Assembly: GCA_009760855.2 (NCBI GenBank)
Contig: WPIO01000179.1
Location: forward strand, 35,001 to 97,000
Direction: 5' to 3'
Length of the DNA stretch: 62,000 nucleotides
Source: Cristatella mucedo
Lineage: Eukaryota > Bryozoa > Phylactolaemata > Cristatellidae
The first letter of the stretch is position 1, and each line of letters starts with the position of its first letter. The notes below the pieces were generated by a model, which searched no databases, had not been told where the DNA came from, and saw only the letters and a program-made list of their open reading frames with translations. A program made the translations under genes and the position numbers. Below are positions 58,201-62,000 of this stretch, one piece after another.

Positions 58201-60548
58201 CGGTGGGTTTTTAGCCTCTTTAAAATAGCATCAAACCAGGTGATCTGACGTCAGTCGTAAGTGAGTCCCAGGTTTTAGGAGCATTGGAACTGAACCATAG
58301 TCTCATAAAGGATTTAAAAAAGGATTTCAGATTCGTCGGAGGCACACCTAAACGACTGGAGTCGGAAGAATGTTTAGCCCGACACAAAGTGTGGTTAGAA
58401 AGTATTTCAGAGGCGTAAGTCTACACCCAAAAAGACCGACAAATAGCTAGTGAAAATCCTGCCTAGTTAGCTGACAAGCAGCTACTGAAACTACCCTCGC
58501 CCTGAGCAAGAGAGGTACCTCAGCAGCAGATGTTTGCACAGCTGCATCTGTGATGGATTTCTGATGTCGCCTTGATTGAGTAGATGGCAGCGCAGCAGGA
58601 GCAGCAATCGGGGGATGTCTGTCTTCTTTAGCAGTGACAGTCGGCCGTGTTTGCTCCGCATGACTACTGCTGCCGGCTGCAGCCAGATCGGCTGACACGT
58701 CAGCACTAGCCTACAGCAAGCACGAGCCAAGCTTCAGACCTAGCTGACATCTGCAGCATCACAGCGCGAGTGATGGTGTAACAGTACACAGACAAGCTAC
58801 CTTTAACACAGGCTCATAGGGCAATGTGTCCATTGGGCCCAGCTGGCTGCATGTACTGGCATGCGACGAAGAGCTGGAAACCACTGCTCCATCGTTGCCC
58901 AGTGTGTCGGCAGGCTCGTGGAGATACTCCGTCAATTTCAGAATCCTTTGGGCGACTTGCTGATAGAGGCGTTCAATGCCGAATCGGCCTACGGCGAGTT
59001 CATATGTGGACACCACCCAGCCTCTATTGAAATGCGGTGCATGCAAGTTTCTCAGGGGGTAACGTCACACAGCAATGAAGACAGCAAAGATATTATACAG
59101 ATCAGCCTAAGCAATGAAAGACAGAAGTTAATGCTACAACGTTCAACTACTGAGGAAACCATATTGAGAGCACAGCACAAGCACGACGATACTATCAGGA
59201 AATGAGGGTAAATAGATGAAGTAGGGAGCATTTGAAAACTATACAGTGGTGATGTGCTGAAAAGCTTGTTTGACACAGACTAGGATCTGAACAGAAAATT
59301 GTAGTCAGTGTCATAAATAGTGCATAACATAGGATCGTCTGCATTGTTGCAAGACAGACACGTGCACAGGAGGTTTCTCCTACTGCAGCACACTACTGAG
59401 TAGATAAGTCAAGCACTGGTTGGCTTAGTTTTGAGCACTGGCTTTAATTTGTTGCTCGAGTAGGAATTATCACACTTCGACCTATCAGTAAGGGGCTATT
59501 AGTCTTTGCTAACGGTCATATTAGGTACAAGGTGCAGTAGATTAGTGGCATCTTTCAACAGCCGTACAAGAACATAACTACAATAGTTAGCTACCCAATA
59601 CAACACTCTTTACATTGTTTGCTCTAAGCATAAGATGCATGTCAAATGAGCACAAGTAGGGCTCAGAAATGTAAACAAAATAAGTAGTGACACAGGCACC
59701 ATTCCACATAACACTTAGTGCCAAAGTGTATGAATTTCAAATGTTTCACCATACAGAACTTTGATCAATCACAAACAGTAACCCGAGAGACCCTACTCAA
59801 TGATGTGGATCAGAGCTGAGAGGACTTGAGCTTTGATGAACTTACTCAATGCTATGTAGCTTGTCGGTCATCTCATTTGGTCTCAATATGGTAAACACTA
59901 GTTAGGTAAATAAAATAAGGTAAATAAAAGGAGACCGATGTAACTGTGATAAGCCAAGGAGAGGCAAAACTTAACCTAGCTAGGGGTAGCCAGTCAAGGG
60001 ACGGTGAAAGAATATGTTGGACCACCAAGTGACCCGGCATGTCTCTTCAGGTTGCTTCAAGTGGAATTAAGGTCCCTTTTGAATCGTCTGGCACACCCCT
60101 TCAAATCAGAAAGGGGGAGGCCGGCCCGTTGGCCCACCTTTTACTATACAAGTAAAGATATCAAACATGAATAGTAACGATATAATACTAATAAAAATTT
60201 TACCTATATAGCACCATAAGGGAAGGTAATCACTTTCTATGCACTTTACATAGGCAACCAAAAATTAGTTGAGCCAGGAAAGTCAATGGTTAGTAGTAAA
60301 AACCCATATGGAAGTTGCCCGGCAACATGAATAACACTGATTATGAGAAGATAAATGCATAAGGACGGACGTCATGAGCACCGTGACACGTGAAGGGCAT
60401 AAATAGTGACTTACCAGGAAAGTGCTCGTCAACGAGCGAGCACGCGACATTGTAAGCATTGCTGTTTAGTGAGCTATCGCTTTCGCCATAAAACCACGTG
60501 ACGAGTCCCTTAACCTCGTGTCCATCCCAATCGATTTCTAACGGGAAC
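48615..60548 (-). CDS. VCPIP1: VCPIP1 (VCIP135) gene, spliced coding span, C-terminal half (7 exons)
   Basis: Deubiquitinating enzyme that binds VCP/p97 with p47 and is needed for Golgi and ER reassembly after mitosis (family knowledge). Seven minus-strand exons join in frame: 60415-60548, 58801-58988, 58519-58710, 52029-52127, 50523-50736, 49515-49714, 48615-49226, giving about 545 residues to a TGA stop. In order they match vertebrate VCPIP1: ESDSSLNSN segment, helical segment, Ser/Ala-rich linker, UBX-like domain with IRYGFPP, WSYA segment, the LCxEA..HxPIG motif and a GHSL motif. The N-terminal zinc-finger and OTU protease part lies beyond 62000. The C-terminal tail is shorter than in human. 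Confidence 0.93.
49515..49714 (-). CDS. VCPIP1: VCPIP1 exon F
   Basis: 200 nt; acceptor TATCTGTAG (AG at 49715-49716), donor GTAGCA (49509-49514). After the split Gly it reads NFEVQLKGLEVDLYCASR, SLWSYAETRPQMFLRGGRIY and LHDGLHVSLSLLGDRK. Human has DVWSYAKGLPHMFQQGGVFY and MADGKHCTFPHLPGK. Ends in phase 0. Confidence 0.94.
49715..50522. other. VCPIP1 intron between exons E and F
   Basis: 808 nt, nothing recognised. The plus frame at 50196-50492 has no signature. Confidence 0.5.
50523..50736 (-). CDS. VCPIP1: VCPIP1 exon E (UBX-like domain core)
   Basis: 214 nt; acceptor GTTACAG (AG at 50737-50738), donor GTGAGC (50517-50522). It reads ATLLEKISCSLHIDKSYIRS, IRYGFPPRDL, then LPVKSGDKLTVELHG, aligned with human IAREFNIPPYLQC, IRYGFPPKEL and VPLQHGDRITIEI. 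The IRYGFPP loop is the diagnostic match. Ends with one base of a split Gly codon. Confidence 0.96.
50737..52028. other. VCPIP1 intron between exons D and E
   Basis: 1.29 kb of AT-rich sequence without a recognised repeat. Confidence 0.5.
52029..52127 (-). CDS. VCPIP1: VCPIP1 exon D (start of UBX-like domain)
   Basis: 33 codons; acceptor GTCATTAG (AG at 52128-52129), donor GTTAGT (52023-52028). It reads ALPMDNVTLPQSAIMTSAS then KGSVLVEVRSTGEK, the first strand of the ubiquitin-like fold; human has KKIRITTNDGRQ at this point. Phase 0 at both ends. Confidence 0.85.
52319..52560. repeat. (GA)n/(CAGA)n tract and (TG)n
   Basis: GAGA with CAGA and GACGGA variants to about 52492, then (TG)9 at 52543-52560. 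Confidence 0.92.
53040..54330 (-). pseudogene. CR1/L2-type LINE, 3' half with mutated YADG motif
   Basis: Minus strand: AVFDTFNHRKLYAYQLAW (motif A, the Asp of FDT kept), FMSTSNGHWVSLENMD, then VYADGALF where the second catalytic Asp of YADD is Gly. Further on are NLGALFQNYLSLDDHICSTV and KIRACLDNVIAAKLMHEF, then the family tail at 53040-53130. Stops and frameshifts interrupt it. Related to 43526-44790 but separately decayed. Confidence 0.83.
54836..54925 (-). mobile_element. LINE 3' tail
   Basis: Minus strand: AACTACCTGGATAGAGATT, AGCTCTCTTATGGTGCTCTA, then a TTATT-type end. Tail only. Confidence 0.7.
55185..55310 (+). mobile_element. SINE central-domain fragment
   Basis: ATTGCCTAGTGCAGCTCTTC followed by AATGAGGCTGTTAAATCAGC, as in 25600-25690 and 37290-37360. 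Confidence 0.6.
55690..55810 (+). mobile_element. LINE/SINE 3' tail
   Basis: AAGTTGTAAAGCTCCTGGAT, AAATTCTCTTAAGGTGCTAT and (ATT)n. Confidence 0.75.
56050..56553 (+). mobile_element. CR1/L2-type LINE 3' end (best preserved)
   Basis: An 80-codon open frame is the reverse-transcriptase C-terminus: [50 protein letters not shown], then a stop. A 3' UTR of about 200 bp follows (GCGTGCTGACACTGTGCATG, GCAGCAAATGTAAAGCACC, GTTCTCTGGGGGCGCTTTAT) and an (ATT)n tail. 5'-truncated like all copies here. Confidence 0.92.
57350..57425 (+). mobile_element. tRNA-like SINE head
   Basis: CTTAGCCCAGAGGTAAGGTG (A box) and CATGTCGTAGGATTAAGTCC (worn B box), nearly the same head as the minus-strand copy at 42630-42715. 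Confidence 0.65.
58035..58440 (-). mobile_element. LINE 3' end, degenerate
   Basis: Minus strand: tail with GATAGAGATCTTGTTCTCTT and ACGGTGCTGTGC, behind a worn C-terminal reverse-transcriptase stretch (TGGGACTCACTTACGACTG, AGGCTAAAAACCC). It ends about 80 nt before VCPIP1 exon C. Confidence 0.65.
58519..58710 (-). CDS. VCPIP1: VCPIP1 exon C (linker)
   Basis: 64 codons, phase 0 at both ends; acceptor GCTGTAG (AG at 58711-58712), donor GTACC (58514-58518). Low-complexity Ala/Ser/Thr linker (SADVSADLAAAGSSS..AAVQTSAAE) before the UBX-like domain, where the human protein also has a disordered linker. The support is position, a 90-nt intron to exon B, and open phase; there is no conserved motif. 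Confidence 0.7.
58801..58988 (-). CDS. VCPIP1: VCPIP1 exon B
   Basis: 188 nt; acceptor CGCCGTAG (AG at 58989-58990), donor GTAGCTTG (58793-58800). It completes the Gly codon and reads RFGIERLYQQVAQRILKLTE, then a Ser-rich stretch (SSSSSHAST) and PYEPVLK. Human has FGSEILVQKVVHTILHQT at the start of this segment. Ends in phase 0. Confidence 0.9.
58989..60414. other. VCPIP1 intron between exons A and B
   Basis: 1.43 kb. Contains a minus-strand LINE tail at 60180-60265; the rest shows nothing recognised. Confidence 0.55.
60180..60265 (-). mobile_element. LINE 3' tail
   Basis: Minus strand: TGTAAAGTGCATAGAAAGTG, CCTTATGGTGCTATATAGG and a TTATTAGTATTA end. Tail only. Confidence 0.65.
60415..60548 (-). 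CDS. VCPIP1: VCPIP1 exon A (first in window)
   Basis: 134 nt; acceptor TTTTTTCCTAG (AG at 60549-60550), donor GTAAGT (60409-60414). It reads FPLEIDWDGHEVKGLVTWFY then GESDSSLNSNAYNVACSLV and EHFPG, against human FPITLEWGGRVV..VYWFQY, ESDSSLNSNVYDVAMKLV and KHFPG. It starts and ends with one base of a split codon. Confidence 0.95.
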
Positions 60549-60794
60549 CTAGGAAAAAAGCAGTGACATAGCCCCGTAAACAGTGGTCCAACAATCCTGT
60601 GATCATGCAGGTAACAACGCAAATTTAACAGGACTGACAGCCATTTTAAGCTCACTATCTAGGCCCTGATGATGATGATACATGCTGATACAGCCTTCCA
60701 CGGCAAAGTATGCACTTGTGAAGATGTGCAGCTGCCTCCTTTCTTACTTACGACTCACAAGTAATCTACTTATCACTTTATAGGGCAGAGTAAC

Positions 60795-60870
60795 TTCCAG
60801 GATTTGCCCGGAACCAGATTAAGGATAAGTGACGTGATCCACTAGGCTACTGATCCAGTGACACACAAGT
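60795..60870 (-). mobile_element. tRNA-like SINE head
   Basis: Minus strand: CAGTAGCCTAGTGGATCACG (A box), TCTGGTTCCGGGCAAATCC (B box). Confidence 0.55.
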
Positions 60871-61477
60871 TGACCATATACGAGAGTTACACAGCCGGGG
60901 AACTTTTGTTAACAGTTTATTTCAACAGTAACTAGATGATAAGCCATCAGAAAATAAGACTTAAAAAAACAGATTAAATCCTTGATATAGTTGGCCGGCA
61001 GCTTGCCTTCGTCATTGCTACAGTGTTAATTGAATAAGTGTGAAAATACTAATTGTACAACCAAAGAAATTTGTAAGAGTAAACCAAATTACTTTTAGGA
61101 TGTTGCCAACAGATTTTTCAAATATATTTTAGTTTTGCACATTTATAATTGATTTTTTATGAATGTGTACAATTATGTTGGATTATTAGGCTAGTGGTGA
61201 TAACGAACGACAGAGTAGTGTTTCCACACACCTCTGGAGATAAATTGATTGGTAGCATCTAATGATCTACTGGCATATGGGAGTCATCAACCGATTAACG
61301 ATTGTTCGACCACCACCACAGCACTTGCAGAGACTATGCACAGACGAAGTCAAGTTCGTGATTTAGGTACCTCATTTGAAACCACACTGCTATATTCCAA
61401 TATCAGCAATTAAATGCATCGTATGATATCGTCATTGACATTAACACAAATGAAGAACCAAAGACAGCAGTAATTAA

Positions 61478-61754
61478 GACCTGACCACATTTAAAAGGAA
61501 CTTAAAAACACACCTATTTAGGACAGCATTTAGTGGGTCCCTGTGATTCGTCCTTGATGTGCTTATTCGTGCTGACACTGTGCATGCTGCCACTAACACA
61601 TCTGCATGCTGACCCTGTGCACGTCACCCTAACCATGTTATTCGTTTTTGTTTTTCAATCATGATTTTACTTACCATTCAATTGCATTTCCTTTTGCAGC
61701 AAATGCAAAGCGCCTAGAAAGAGATTAAGTTCTCTGGGGGCGCTTTATCAAGTA

Positions 61755-61787
<33 letters not shown>

Positions 61788-61790
61788 CAC
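61478..61790 (+). mobile_element. CR1/L2-type LINE 3' end
   Basis: Starts in the last codons of the reverse-transcriptase frame (GACCACATTTAAAAGGAAC) and runs through the full 3' UTR to an (ATT)n tail of about 35 bp. Almost identical to 56250-56553, so the family inserted recently. Confidence 0.92.
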
Positions 61791-62000
61791 CCAAAGCCAG
61801 CACAGGCGCACAGCTTCTTGCTCAGTATTATCGCTACCTAGAAGCAGGCTGCCCAACGTCGTACTAACGGTAATCATACTGCATGCAGCATTGACCATTG
61901 CCAACTTCCGGTTTCTTACTTTGCCATTACATTTGCCTATAGTCACCGACATCCCATATTTGTTGGAGCCAGCCTCTGGGAAAGCCTCAGGGAAAGGGCT

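Larger units (their letters stand above)
52128..58518. other. VCPIP1 intron between exons C and D, transposon-rich
   Basis: 6.4 kb: GA microsatellite (52319-52492), minus-strand LINE remnant (53040-54330), LINE tails (54836-54925, 55690-55810), SINE domain (55185-55310), plus-strand LINE end (56050-56553), SINE head (57350-57425), minus LINE end (58035-58440). No extra VCPIP1 exon recognised. Confidence 0.75.
60549..62000. other. VCPIP1 intron upstream of exon A, partial
   Basis: No further VCPIP1 exon was recognised. It holds a tRNA-like SINE head (60795-60870) and a LINE 3' end (61478-61790). Confidence 0.5.

Overview
The window is nuclear DNA of an animal, probably a repeat-rich invertebrate; I cannot name the species. 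The signs are GT-AG introns interrupting conserved animal proteins, tRNA-derived SINEs, CR1/L2-type LINE fragments ending in (ATT)n, a CpG-rich island, and very long CA, CT/GA and TA microsatellites. No prokaryotic operon, CRISPR array or rRNA was seen.

Two protein genes can be reconstructed, both on the minus strand. (1) SHOC2, the leucine-rich-repeat scaffold of the SHOC2-MRAS-PP1 phosphatase: thirteen coding exons between 17572 and 252, with reading phases that agree at every junction. They run from a long, low-complexity N-terminus through most of the LRR solenoid; the last LRRs and the stop lie to the left of the window. One exon is a 30-nt microexon. (2) VCPIP1 (VCIP135), the VCP/p97-p47 complex-interacting deubiquitinase: seven coding exons from 60548 to the stop codon at 48615, covering the part after the OTU protease, including the ubiquitin-like (UBX-like) domain. 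The OTU catalytic exons lie to the right of the window.

Between the two genes are about 31 kb (17573-48614) without a recognisable protein gene. This stretch holds a CpG-rich island at about 35.4-37.1 kb with two palindromic E2F-type sites around an ACGCGT box, long pyrimidine/purine microsatellites (31.3-31.9, 37.4-37.7, 26.9-27.1 kb), SINEs, LINE tails, a Tigger/pogo-like MITE and an inverted pair of about 150-200 bp segments around it. The island may be the distal promoter of SHOC2, but no spliced leader exon could be proved.

The introns hold degenerate LINE reverse-transcriptase pieces (one with YADD, one with YADG), a broken retroelement integrase, tRNA-headed SINEs of two builds, and LINE/SINE 3' tails that share a foldable motif. 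The best candidates for new observations are the microexon, the long SHOC2 N-terminus with PP1-docking-like motifs, a perfect 19-bp hairpin 27 nt after the VCPIP1 stop, the E2F/ACGCGT cluster, and a SINE family with a conserved central domain. No wholly new multi-gene system was found.
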